DNA of 64,000 nucleotides. It comes from DAOUJI01 sp965219565. GTDB taxonomy: Bacteria > Chloroflexota > Dehalococcoidia > Lucifugimonadales > JAGWBF01. The stretch lies in the NCBI GenBank assembly GCA_965219565.1, contig OZ244780.1, positions 1,860,001 to 1,924,000 on the forward strand. Direction: 5' to 3'. Positions 8,439 to 15,422 of this stretch are shown here, one piece after another. The translations under genes and the position numbers were made by a program. The notes under the pieces were generated by a model, which was not told where the DNA came from, did no database searches, and saw only the letters and a list, made by a program, of their open reading frames with translations. Position 1 is the stretch's first letter. Each line of letters begins with the position of its first letter.

Positions 8439-8615
8439 CGTAGGCCGTCAGCGACAAAGAGACACCAGAGGGGATAGAGAAACCCCAGGGGTTCGAGGTG
8501 GGGTCAACTCCACCACACTACACCAAAACAACAATCTTAGTCCTAAGGTTCCGGTGACGCTATAGGTATTCCAGGGTCATCCATCTCTTGGAGTATATCG
8601 AGTAAGAAGAACGGA
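8439..8615. other. gene-free stretch before the PH-domain genes
   Basis: Nothing recognisable apart from two short palindromes near 8481-8515. It probably holds decayed remains of the gene whose leader starts at 8355. Confidence 0.3.
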
Positions 8616-8621
8616 TATAAT
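8616..8621 (+). promoter_or_regulatory. TATAAT -10 box ahead of the PH-domain genes
   Basis: A perfect TATAAT lies 52 nt upstream of the first PH-domain start. I see no matching -35 box at normal spacing. Confidence 0.35.
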
Positions 8622-8673
8622 GGGAGCGGCAATGCGCCGGTAGTAGATCAAGACACCGTCCGGAGGGAGAACC

Positions 8674-9211
8674 ATGGCTTCACAGGAGAAGGTGAACAGG
8701 ACCGACACACAATGGCGGGAACGGTCCACCATGTGGCGCCGGGATAGTCATAACCTCGTGGACGGCGTTTTCGCCCAGCTTCTGGCCAAGTTGGACGAGC
8801 CGAAACCGGAAATCTTACAACGGCGAGCATAGAATGCTCTATGACATCCCCGACGATGACGAGAACATAGAATACTGGTTGGGCGGCCGTTGGGGTGAAG
8901 AAGGCGAGTTCGGAACGCCGGGGTTAGGAGTGACGGACTTGCAGGGGCACAAAGGCATCGCCGTGGCAACCGACCGCCGTGTGCTCTTGTTGAACAAGGG
9001 CAAAATCACTAACAACGTGGTAGAGTTGCCCTACCAGAACATTGAGAACGTGGAATTCAACGACGGAATGGTATCTTCGGGCGTTAAATTGAGGGGCCAC
9101 TTCATCAAGGAGTACGATTTCTACTTTGATCACCTGGGTAAGGCTGACGTCATGGGCCGAGCCGAACTACTAGTCGATTGCATACAGGGTCATCTCACCG
9201 GCTCGCCGTAG
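8674..9211 (+). pseudogene. bacterial PH-domain protein, copy 1, frameshifted
   Basis: ATG 8674 follows GGAGGGAG. The first frame (KVNRTDTQWRERSTMW...) closes at TAG 8830-8832, whereas the homology continues in the +1 frame (YNGEHRMLYDIPDDDENIEYW) to 9211. The third copy has 39 residues between STMW and DDENIEYW. Here the same interval (8737-8854) is 118 nt, exactly 39 codons plus one base, so a single inserted base explains the break. The C-terminal part has the PH-like core GIAVATDRRVLLLNKG...ELPYQNIENVEF, typical of the bPH_3 type. A free-standing product could start at ATG 8834 (125 residues). Sequencing error cannot be excluded. Confidence 0.7.
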
Positions 9212-9253
9212 CTCACGGCGCCGGCAGTAAATGAGCTCATATCCAAAGGAGGA

Positions 9254-9829
9254 GTGATGCCGAAAAAAGAGACGGTCAACAGGATTGACGGCGAATGGCA
9301 GGCGCGCCAGCCCGGTTGGGGCCTGAAGGAGCACGACGGAGAGCGCGAGATGCTCTACGATGTGCTGGACGATGACGAGAGCATCGAGTCGTTGGTGGGT
9401 TGCGTCTGGGGTCCCGGTAACGTGTTCCGCGCCAACGCTAACCGTTGGGACCGGATGAGGCAGTACGACGGCATAGTCGTGCTGACCGGAAGGCGGGTCA
9501 TTTTGCTCAAAAAGAAGGGCATGAACAAGCTCATCACTGAGATGCCGCTGCACAACATGGAATCGGTGGACGTTGATGCAACCGGCGAGGTGACCCTCAC
9601 TGGGCGGAGCTACAGCGAGTGGGCTGGCAGCGGCGACTCGGAGGCTTTCAAGATGCGGGACGTACAAGACAGTTACGCCCGGAATTTCGCCGACCGGGTG
9701 CGGGAACTAAAGGCCGCACCGCCCCCTCCGACAACGCCCACCTCGTCTTCGGCATCGGCTGGCGGCTCTGCCGTCCCCACGGCGAACTACACTGCAATGA
9801 GCAAGGCGGAGCGGATCAACGCCCAGTAG
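9254..9829 (+). CDS. bacterial PH-domain protein, copy 2
   Basis: 191 residues; AAAGGAGG lies just upstream of the start. The N-terminal motif KETVNRIDGEWQARQ is shared with copies 1 and 3. It is followed by EREMLYDVLDDDESIES and a PH-like core (GIVVLTGRRVILLKKKG...EMPLHNMESVDV, about residues 75-115). The last 50 residues are a Pro/Thr/Ser-rich linker that ends in MSKAERINAQ and then TAG. That ending is itself the beginning of the next copy, so this stop probably interrupts a two-domain PH-linker-PH protein. Cytoplasmic: no signal or membrane segment. Bacterial PH domains usually serve protein interaction or oligomerisation; ligand unknown. Confidence 0.7.
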   Translation: MMPKKETVNRIDGEWQARQPGWGLKEHDGEREMLYDVLDDDESIESLVGCVWGPGNVFRANANRWDRMRQYDGIVVLTGRRVILLKKKGMNKLITEMPLHNMESVDVDATGEVTLTGRSYSEWAGSGDSEAFKMRDVQDSYARNFADRVRELKAAPPPPTTPTSSSASAGGSAVPTANYTAMSKAERINAQ

Positions 9830-9844
9830 CGGGAGCGCTCGACC

Positions 9845-10357
9845 ATGTGGAGCCGGAACGACCCAGGCGTGCCGGAGCGCCTAATAACGGGACTGTTGAG
9901 CTCCTTTACCGGCGAGAACGTCACCACATATCCAGGCGAACTCCGTATCCTCCACGAGATCCTGGAAGACGACGAGAATATCGAATACTGGATGGGCGGA
10001 CGCTGGGGCGACGCCTCAGAGTTCAACACTCTCGGAGATGCGATCAGTAGCGTGCTCAGCGGATTCAAGCGCCATGAATCCGAGGTCCACAACGGAGTCG
10101 TGGTGGCCACCGACCGGCGCGTCCTCATGCTGAACTCGGGCATGGTGATGAAGGACGTCGTGGAGGTCCCCTATGAGGGTCTGCAGGTAGACTACAACGA
10201 GGGGATGACCTGCTCGGGCCTGAAGTTCTCCGGCAGCGCCAACGAGGACTACGCCTACTACCTGGACCACAACGGCAAGAGGAACATTAGAAGCCGGGCC
10301 AGGCCGCTGTTCGACTGCGTGCAGCGACGCGCCGCCGCCGCGTCGGGCAAGGCTTAA
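9845..10357 (+). CDS. bacterial PH-domain protein, copy 3
   Basis: 170 residues from ATG 9845, with GGGAG about 9 nt upstream. It is in the same frame as copy 2. The homologous N-terminus actually begins at ATG 9797 (MSKAERINAQ), and TAG 9827-9829 stands where copy 1 has Trp (DTQ-W-RERSTMW), so TGG to TAG is the simplest explanation. The core is GVVVATDRRVLMLNSG...EVPYEGLQVDY with a well-kept bPH_3-like strand pattern. It ends RRAAAASGKA. This is the most complete PH core of the three. It may be translated by re-initiation after the amber codon, or be dead. Confidence 0.65.
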   Translation: MWSRNDPGVPERLITGLLSSFTGENVTTYPGELRILHEILEDDENIEYWMGGRWGDASEFNTLGDAISSVLSGFKRHESEVHNGVVVATDRRVLMLNSGMVMKDVVEVPYEGLQVDYNEGMTCSGLKFSGSANEDYAYYLDHNGKRNIRSRARPLFDCVQRRAAAASGKA

Positions 10358-10463
10358 GTGGGGGATTCCGCCAGAGATGAGCAACCTCGCCAAGGCTGTG
10401 GCTCGGACGGAGCCAGTTGGGTGGGGAGATAGAACCCCAATTGCCGGGCGATAGACATACCCA
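10358..10463 (+). pseudogene. short decayed LRR fragment
   Basis: Directly after the stop of PH copy 3 the DNA encodes GIPPEMSNLAK in one frame, then LWLGRSQLGGEIEPQLPG in the next frame. This is a recognisable LRR unit with a one-base frame change. No start, signal or continuation exists. Confidence 0.6.
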
Positions 10464-10618
10464 GCGCGTCACAGGCTGCTAGTCGCGGCGGGGTCTCCAG
10501 CAGGGAAGGCCGGCCCCTTGGACATCGGACCGCGCCGCGTCTGGATGCCCGCAAGCGGTTGAGGGTGGACGTGCCTATCTAGAGAGGCCGGTCCGCAGTC
10601 CCCAGCTGATCTGACAAG
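10464..10618. other. gene-free stretch before the toxin-antitoxin pair
   Basis: No motif or reading frame with support; probably decayed sequence of the island. Confidence 0.3.
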
Positions 10619-10670
10619 TTGCCCATAGGTTGTCAGTCATAGTATGATTTCATGTATCTGTTATTCATAC
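10619..10670 (+). promoter_or_regulatory. promoter and palindromic operator of the toxin-antitoxin pair
   Basis: TTGCCC (10619-10624), an 18-nt spacer and TATGAT (10643-10648). An inverted repeat GTATGA (10642-10647) / TCATAC (10665-10670) overlaps the -10 box. GAGG at 10671-10674 serves the antitoxin start. AbrB-type antitoxins commonly repress their own operon at such palindromes; binding here is inferred. Confidence 0.5.
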
Positions 10671-10680
10671 GAGGAATATC

Positions 10681-10899
10681 ATGCGAATCTCCGAACGAGG
10701 CCAAATCACCATCCCCAAACATCTTAGGGAACGCTTCGGTATGAACCAGAACGTAGAGGTTGAGATCACCCCCACCGACCAGGGTCTCCTAATTCAGAAA
10801 CGGACCGCGGCGATGCATCCTATAGACCGGGTCAGCGGAATCCTTGATGATCGGGATTTTGACATAGACGAGTATATTGAGGAGATCAGAGGAAGGTGA
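10681..10899 (+). CDS. AbrB/SpoVT-type antitoxin (VapB-like)
   Basis: 72 residues. The N-terminal swapped-hairpin DNA-binding domain is plain (MRISERGQITIPKHLRERFGM, then VEVEITPTDQGLLIQKR). The C-terminal acidic tail (ILDDRDFDIDEYIEEIRG) is the usual toxin-neutralising segment. It overlaps the toxin gene by 4 nt (GTGA), indicating translational coupling. The predicted role is to bind and silence the PIN toxin and to repress the operon. Confidence 0.85.
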   Translation: MRISERGQITIPKHLRERFGMNQNVEVEITPTDQGLLIQKRTAAMHPIDRVSGILDDRDFDIDEYIEEIRGR

Positions 10900-11300
10900 T
10901 CACGTCCGTCGATACAAACGTCCTGTTGGACATGTTTCGATCGGCTTCGCCCCACCATGCCCAATCCAAAGAATGGCTCCGGGAGGCCTATGCTAGGGGC
11001 GCCATCGTCGTCTGCGACATCGTCTACGCAGAACTCGTTCCATTCTTCGGCGACAGGGCCGCGTTAGACGATGTGTTGCGGGAGATGGGCGCCACTACCT
11101 CGTCGATCGACTCCTCAATCGCCTACGAGGCGGGTTTGCGCTGGAAGCGTTACCGAGGGGCCGGAGGTCCCCGCGAGCGAATAATCACCGACTTCCTGAT
11201 TGGGGCTCATGCCGCGTCGGTTGCTGACGTCTTCCTTACCCGAGACAGGGGGTTTTTCTCCACCTACTTCCCAGAGTTAAAGAACCCCGAAGTTCCATGA
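10896..11300 (+). CDS. PIN-domain ribonuclease toxin (VapC-like)
   Basis: 134 residues from a GTG overlapping the antitoxin stop. PIN-fold acidic residues are present: Asp6 in SVDTNVLLD, Glu46 in YAELV, Asp99 in ITDFLIGAHA and Asp117 in LTRDRGFF. Complete active site and normal length suggest a functional toxin that cleaves RNA, usually tRNA or rRNA in this family. The actual target cannot be read from sequence. Confidence 0.88.
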   Translation: MITSVDTNVLLDMFRSASPHHAQSKEWLREAYARGAIVVCDIVYAELVPFFGDRAALDDVLREMGATTSSIDSSIAYEAGLRWKRYRGAGGPRERIITDFLIGAHAASVADVFLTRDRGFFSTYFPELKNPEVP

Positions 11301-11469
11301 ACACCCCCTCCAAACTCTACGAGTTCAGCCACGCGTAGAACCAGGTAAGCTGGCGATGAAGAACGGTCCTCGAATGGGCGAGGACACCTATCCTCAATGT
11401 CATCGTCACCACTAAAATCGCTGCCAGCGGCAACAGCCGCGAGCGTGAGCGGCGGGCAGAGACGGTGAA

Positions 11470-11892
11470 CTAAGCTCGCCGGGGTCTCCAGCGGGGGAGG
11501 GTGTCCTCGGGGGTCACCTGGTCGAAGACCACCTCCATGGGCAGCCCGACCTTCAACTCCGAGTTGTCGATGTCAATGGCGTTGCCCGTAATCTGCACGT
11601 TGGGGGCCTCTTCCAGGGCCACCTGGACGACATTGTAGGGAGCTACTTCCCGCCACTGGGAAAGCACGGCCTGATGGACGATGACGTAGGTGTAAAGAGT
11701 GCCCCGTCCGCTAACCTGGACCCACTCCACGTTTTCCCCGTAGCAGTTGGTGCAGGTCTTCTGAGGGGGCCATCTGTAAGTCTGGCAGTCGGTGCACCTG
11801 GGAACTCGCAGCTCTTTGTTGTTGGCGGCGTCCCAGTATGCCTGGGTCTCGGGATCGGGCTGGGGTAGAAGAAACCCGTACTCGTCGCTCAA
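11470..11892 (-). CDS. DUF35 zinc-ribbon/OB-fold protein, copy a
   Basis: 140 residues, TTG start directly after the thiolase stop, with AGGAGG (inside the thiolase 3' end) serving as ribosome-binding site. The rubredoxin-like zinc ribbon has C33, C36, C47 and C50; an OB-fold follows (GRGTLYTYVIVHQAV, APYNVVQVALEE). DUF35 proteins partner thiolase-like enzymes, for example in archaeal acetoacetyl-CoA thiolase/HMG-CoA synthase complexes and in steroid side-chain aldolase complexes (Ltp2-type with ChsH2). Co-translation with the adjacent thiolase supports the same here. Confidence 0.88.
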   Translation of the reverse strand: MSDEYGFLLPQPDPETQAYWDAANNKELRVPRCTDCQTYRWPPQKTCTNCYGENVEWVQVSGRGTLYTYVIVHQAVLSQWREVAPYNVVQVALEEAPNVQITGNAIDIDNSELKVGLPMEVVFDQVTPEDTLPRWRPRRA

Positions 11893-11895
11893 AGC

Positions 11896-13131
11896 TTACC
11901 CCCTCCTGAATACTATGCCGCCGCCGCCGCTGGTAGATGTGAACAGGGCCACTTCCGGGTCCCTGACCTGGCGGCAAATCGTCCGGTCGTAGGTGTGAAC
12001 CCCTTCGTCCCAGTTCGGGCACAGGTCCTCGGCCTCGCCCCGCAGCTGCTGGATGGCTTCCATCCCGTTATTGAAGCCGTGGACGTAGCCCTCGTTCATC
12101 AGACCGCCGTGGGTCGTCATGGGCAACTCTCCGTCCAGGCTGACCCTGCCGCCCAGGATGAAGTCCTTGCCCTCACCCCGCTTGCACCATCCGATGTCTT
12201 CAACGGCCCTGAGGGGTGTGTCGGAGAAGTTGTCGTAGGGTTCGTAGATGTCCACGTCTTTGAGCTCGATGCCGGCCGAGTCGAGCAGCCTCGGCATCAA
12301 CTTGGGGAACCCGGTGTCCATGATGTCCGCTCTGGGGGCTTGGCTGTTGATGGCCGCCGATATGTACACAGGCCGCCTCTTCAGGTCCCTGGCCCGTTCG
12401 GGAGTGGTTATGATGACTGCTCCGGCCACGTCGGTCTCAAGGCAGCAGTCCAGGATGTGATATGGGTCCACAATCCACCGGGAGTTCTGGTGGTCGTCGA
12501 CGGTTATGGGGTCGCGCATGATGGCTCGAGGGTTCTTCATAGCGTTGGACCTGGCGTGGACGCAATAGGCGCCCAGGTCGGCGCTGGTCACGCCGTAGGT
12601 GTCCATCCAGCGGCGGGCCTCCAGGCCGAACTGATGGGGCGCTCCGGCCAAGCCGTAGGTGGACAGGAACTGCCAGGGGCCTCCCACCCGCTGGGCGCCG
12701 CCCACGTTGGAACTCCACCCGCCGTACTGCCCCATTCGCACTCCCGTGCGGCCGTTCATGCCCCGGTAGACCAGTACGTAGTTGCAGATTCCGTGGTGGA
12801 CCGCCTGGGTCGCCTGTAGATAGCAGAAGGTGGAGCAGTTGCCGCCCCCTTCCAACATACAGTCCCAGTTTATGTTCTTGACGCTAAGGGCGGTGAGCAC
12901 CTGCCTGGGCCTGACGGTGTCCTGGAGGCCGTAGCATACGGCGCCGTCCAACTCTTTGGGGTCGAGGCCTGCGTTCTTGCAGGCGTCTACGGCGGCTCGG
13001 ATTACCAGAGTTTGGACAGCTTCTCCGGAGCGTCTGGTGAAGCCTCCTGGCACACCTGGGCTTCTGCTGTACCCTATCCCGGCCACGGCTGTCTGGTCTC
13101 GGAAGGCTATCTCCCTGCTAGTGGCAGACAT
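11896..13131 (-). CDS. SCP-x/Ltp-type thiolase-like enzyme
   Basis: 411 residues; AGGAGG 6 nt before the ATG. A thiolase fold of the lipid-transfer/SCP-x group: DQTAVAGIGYSRSPG at the N-terminus, a nucleophile region GGGNCSTFCYLQA (Cys99, Cys103), THGGLMNEGYVHGFNN with the conserved His, and a C-terminal TSTSGGGGIVF. It lies between two DUF35 genes in one transcription unit. Either a CoA-dependent thiolase or a retro-aldolase acting on acyl-CoA or steroid-like side chains is possible; the sequence does not decide. Likely cytoplasmic, catabolic. Confidence 0.85.
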   Translation of the reverse strand: MSATSREIAFRDQTAVAGIGYSRSPGVPGGFTRRSGEAVQTLVIRAAVDACKNAGLDPKELDGAVCYGLQDTVRPRQVLTALSVKNINWDCMLEGGGNCSTFCYLQATQAVHHGICNYVLVYRGMNGRTGVRMGQYGGWSSNVGGAQRVGGPWQFLSTYGLAGAPHQFGLEARRWMDTYGVTSADLGAYCVHARSNAMKNPRAIMRDPITVDDHQNSRWIVDPYHILDCCLETDVAGAVIITTPERARDLKRRPVYISAAINSQAPRADIMDTGFPKLMPRLLDSAGIELKDVDIYEPYDNFSDTPLRAVEDIGWCKRGEGKDFILGGRVSLDGELPMTTHGGLMNEGYVHGFNNGMEAIQQLRGEAEDLCPNWDEGVHTYDRTICRQVRDPEVALFTSTSGGGGIVFRRG

Positions 13132-13217
13132 GCGTCTCCTCCTGTTGTCCCCTCCGGCTCACTCCCCATCTGTCCTTTTGGCGGCTCGCTGGGGGCCTCA
13201 GCTCAGTCTAGGGCGGA

Positions 13218-13649
13218 TCAGGCGGGGCGGAACTTGGGCAGGTATACTTCCTTGCCGTCGTGGACCCCCTGGACCTCGAAGGTGACTTTGACCTTCATGC
13301 CAACCTGGATGTCCTCGTTGGCTACGTCCACCAGGTTCGTGTTGAGCCTGGGGCCTTCTTCAAGTTCCACGACCGCCACGTTGTATGGCAGGTATGGATC
13401 GAATCCTGGGTGGTACCGCTGGTGCATGATAGCGTAGGTAAAGAGGGTGGCGTCTCCCGAAGCCTGGACCCATTCCGGGTTCTCCGCCAGACACTCGGTG
13501 CAGATCACCCGGATCGGGTCGAGATGCACGCCGCAGGCGCCGCACTGCTTGATCATCAGCTTGCCCTCGGCCGCGCCGTCGAAAAAGGGCATCGACTCCT
13601 CGTCGGGTTCGGGCACGGGCCTGCTCACCTGTCCGCTCTCTTGGGTCAT
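13218..13649 (-). CDS. DUF35 zinc-ribbon/OB-fold protein, copy b
   Basis: 143 residues. The ATG at 13649 is preferred over a GTG two codons upstream because GGAGG is then 7 nt away. Zinc ribbon C36, C39, C50 and C53 (QCGACG...CTEC), then OB-fold strands (DATLFTYAIMHQRYH, PYNVAVVELEEG). It is first in the operon DUF35b-thiolase-DUF35a, 86 nt before the thiolase. It is clearly diverged from copy a, so the two may form different complexes or a heteromer. Confidence 0.87.
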   Translation of the reverse strand: MTQESGQVSRPVPEPDEESMPFFDGAAEGKLMIKQCGACGVHLDPIRVICTECLAENPEWVQASGDATLFTYAIMHQRYHPGFDPYLPYNVAVVELEEGPRLNTNLVDVANEDIQVGMKVKVTFEVQGVHDGKEVYLPKFRPA

Positions 13650-13836
13650 TCTCACGCCTCCATGTGGGGATGTATACGGTTGCCAGCCTTGGACGTTTTC
13701 AGAATTCTATTCGATATGGGTTGCCCCGTCAACGCAAACAGTCCCAGGCTAACTGCTGTCTCCCAACACGCTGTCGCTTTGGCCCATTGCGCCATTGCGT
13801 CGTTGCGTTCCGCCGCCGTCCCCGCAGGGAAATTAT

Positions 13837-13866
13837 TTGACATTTAATTTGCGTTCAACGGATAAT
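13837..13866 (+). promoter_or_regulatory. sigma-70-type promoter of the cupredoxin gene
   Basis: A perfect TTGACA (13837-13842), 18 nt, then GATAAT (13861-13866), in an unusually AT-rich patch. The expected leader is about 70 nt. Confidence 0.6.
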
Positions 13867-13942
13867 TTCGGTATAGGAGCCATCCGTTCTCCGGGCTGCC
13901 TCGCACACCGACGTGTTGGCATAAACATTGAGAGGTGTCGGC

Positions 13943-14446
13943 ATGAGATTATGGGTAGTCGCCCTCCTGTTGCTTGTGATTGCCGCTGCCTGTGGCGGCT
14001 CCGAAGATTCGGCTCCCGCCGACCCGACTCAACCGCCCACGAACACCCCGGCGGCTGTTTCAGGTGGCAGCGCCGCGACGGCTGCGCCTGACACTTCCGG
14101 CGGTGAGAGCGGGAAGAGCGGAAGCGCCGGCTACGGAGTAGGCGCCCCCCGCGAACTTCCCACCGTCGAGGGCGGTGTACAGGCCCATCAACTAGCGATA
14201 CTCAACTTCGCCCACCAAGACGCCACAGTGAAGGTAGGGACCGCCGTACTCTGGCACAACCAGGACGGCACGTCTCACACCACCACCTCGGGCAGGCCGG
14301 GCGACGCCGACGCCGGGGCCCTGTGGGACAGCGGCAACCTGTTGTTTGATGGGAGCTTCTCCCACACCTTCGACCAGGTGGGAGAGTTCCCCTACATGTG
14401 CACCATCCATTCATCGATGCAAGGGACGATTACCGTTACTGAATAG
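13943..14446 (+). CDS. cupredoxin (plastocyanin-like) lipoprotein
   Basis: 167 residues from ATG 13943 (GAGAGGTG upstream; an in-frame TTG at 13928 is less likely). Lipobox AAAC (Cys17), then about 60 residues of Pro/Ala/Ser/Gly linker. The C-terminal domain is a blue-copper fold with a full type-1 ligand set: His112 (TSHTT), Cys153 and His156 (YMCTIH), and Met159. The predicted role is single-electron carriage on the outer face of the membrane; the redox partner is not evident nearby. Monocistronic. Confidence 0.88.
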   Translation: MRLWVVALLLLVIAAACGGSEDSAPADPTQPPTNTPAAVSGGSAATAAPDTSGGESGKSGSAGYGVGAPRELPTVEGGVQAHQLAILNFAHQDATVKVGTAVLWHNQDGTSHTTTSGRPGDADAGALWDSGNLLFDGSFSHTFDQVGEFPYMCTIHSSMQGTITVTE

Positions 14447-14541
14447 CCTGTCGTCGCTTGGCTGCCCTAGAAGTGCGGAATCCGCTTGTTGGCGCTATAG
14501 TGGCTTGTCCCCACGTCACGTAATTCAAGGGAGGGCTAGGC

Positions 14542-15393
14542 ATGGCAGCGCAAGAGCCTCGAATTCTCATAGACGGACTGACGTTCCCGGAAGGACCCCG
14601 ATGGCACGATGGCAGGCTCTATTTTTCCGACATCCACGCCCATCAGGTTAAAGCCGTTGACATGGAGGGGAGGCTGGAGATAATCGCCGACGTTCCCACC
14701 AAGCCCTCCGGCCTCGGGTGGCTCCCCGACGGGCGCATGTTGATTGTATCCATGCTCACAAAGAAGCTCTTACGCCTCGGCCCCGACGGTTTGGAAGAAG
14801 CGGCGGACCTGGCCCCCTTCTTCAGCGGCCACGCCAACGACATGGTCGTGGACAAGGACGGCAGGGCCTACATCGGGAACACTGGCGCAGAGATATGGAG
14901 CGACCCTCCCACCGAGTTTCAGCCTTGCCACGTGGCCACGGTTTCGCCGGACGGTGAAGCCCGCGTTGTGGCCCGGGACCTCCTGGGCCCCAATGGCATG
15001 GTGATCACACAGGACGGCCGCACGCTTATTGTGGCCGAGCCGCGGGCCGAAAGACTCACCGCTTTCACCATCGAGTCCGACGGCTCCCTGAGCAATCAAC
15101 GGGTCTGGGCCCAGCTGGAAGGCCCCCCTGACGGCATAGCCGTCGACGCCGAGGACTGCGTGTGGGCCTCGGTCCCACGGTCTCCCGGGAAGTTCCTCCG
15201 GGTGGCCGAAGGCGGCGAAATCAAGCAGCGTTTCGAGGTCAGCGACAGGTTGGGAATCGCCTGCGCCCTCGGTGGTCCAGACAGGAAGACGCTCTTCATG
15301 CTGGAGTCCTTCCAGTCCGCTCCAGACAGCCAGCCAGGCAACGGGCGAATCCGCATAGCCGAAGTGGATACACCGGGAGCCGGCTGGCCTTAG
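14542..15393 (+). CDS. SMP-30/gluconolactonase-like hydrolase
   Basis: 283 residues, GGGAGGG before the ATG. Six-bladed propeller family with diagnostic segments: LTFPEGPRWHDGRLYFSDI at the N-terminus, a metal-binding Glu at EGPRW, GHANDMVVDKDGRAYIGN, DLLGPNGMVITQDGRTLIVAE, and PDGIAVDAEDCVWAS near the C-terminus. These cover the divalent-metal ligands of SMP-30 lactonases. Substrate probably a sugar or organic lactone. No signal peptide. Convergent with the next transporter gene. Confidence 0.87.
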   Translation: MAAQEPRILIDGLTFPEGPRWHDGRLYFSDIHAHQVKAVDMEGRLEIIADVPTKPSGLGWLPDGRMLIVSMLTKKLLRLGPDGLEEAADLAPFFSGHANDMVVDKDGRAYIGNTGAEIWSDPPTEFQPCHVATVSPDGEARVVARDLLGPNGMVITQDGRTLIVAEPRAERLTAFTIESDGSLSNQRVWAQLEGPPDGIAVDAEDCVWASVPRSPGKFLRVAEGGEIKQRFEVSDRLGIACALGGPDRKTLFMLESFQSAPDSQPGNGRIRIAEVDTPGAGWP

Positions 15394-15422
15394 TCCGGCG
15401 TTCCCTTGTCCCTCAGATGCCC

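Noticed and set aside
9254..10357. Genome-wide amber (TAG) recoding or pyrrolysine
   Set aside because: Other intact genes in the window end with TAG at the normal family length (for example the UMF1 transporter at 57519), so TAG is a normal stop here.
11301..11469. Right-hand attachment site (repeat of the tRNA-Glu 3' end)
   Set aside because: No match to the tRNA 3' end sequence was found by eye in this spacer.
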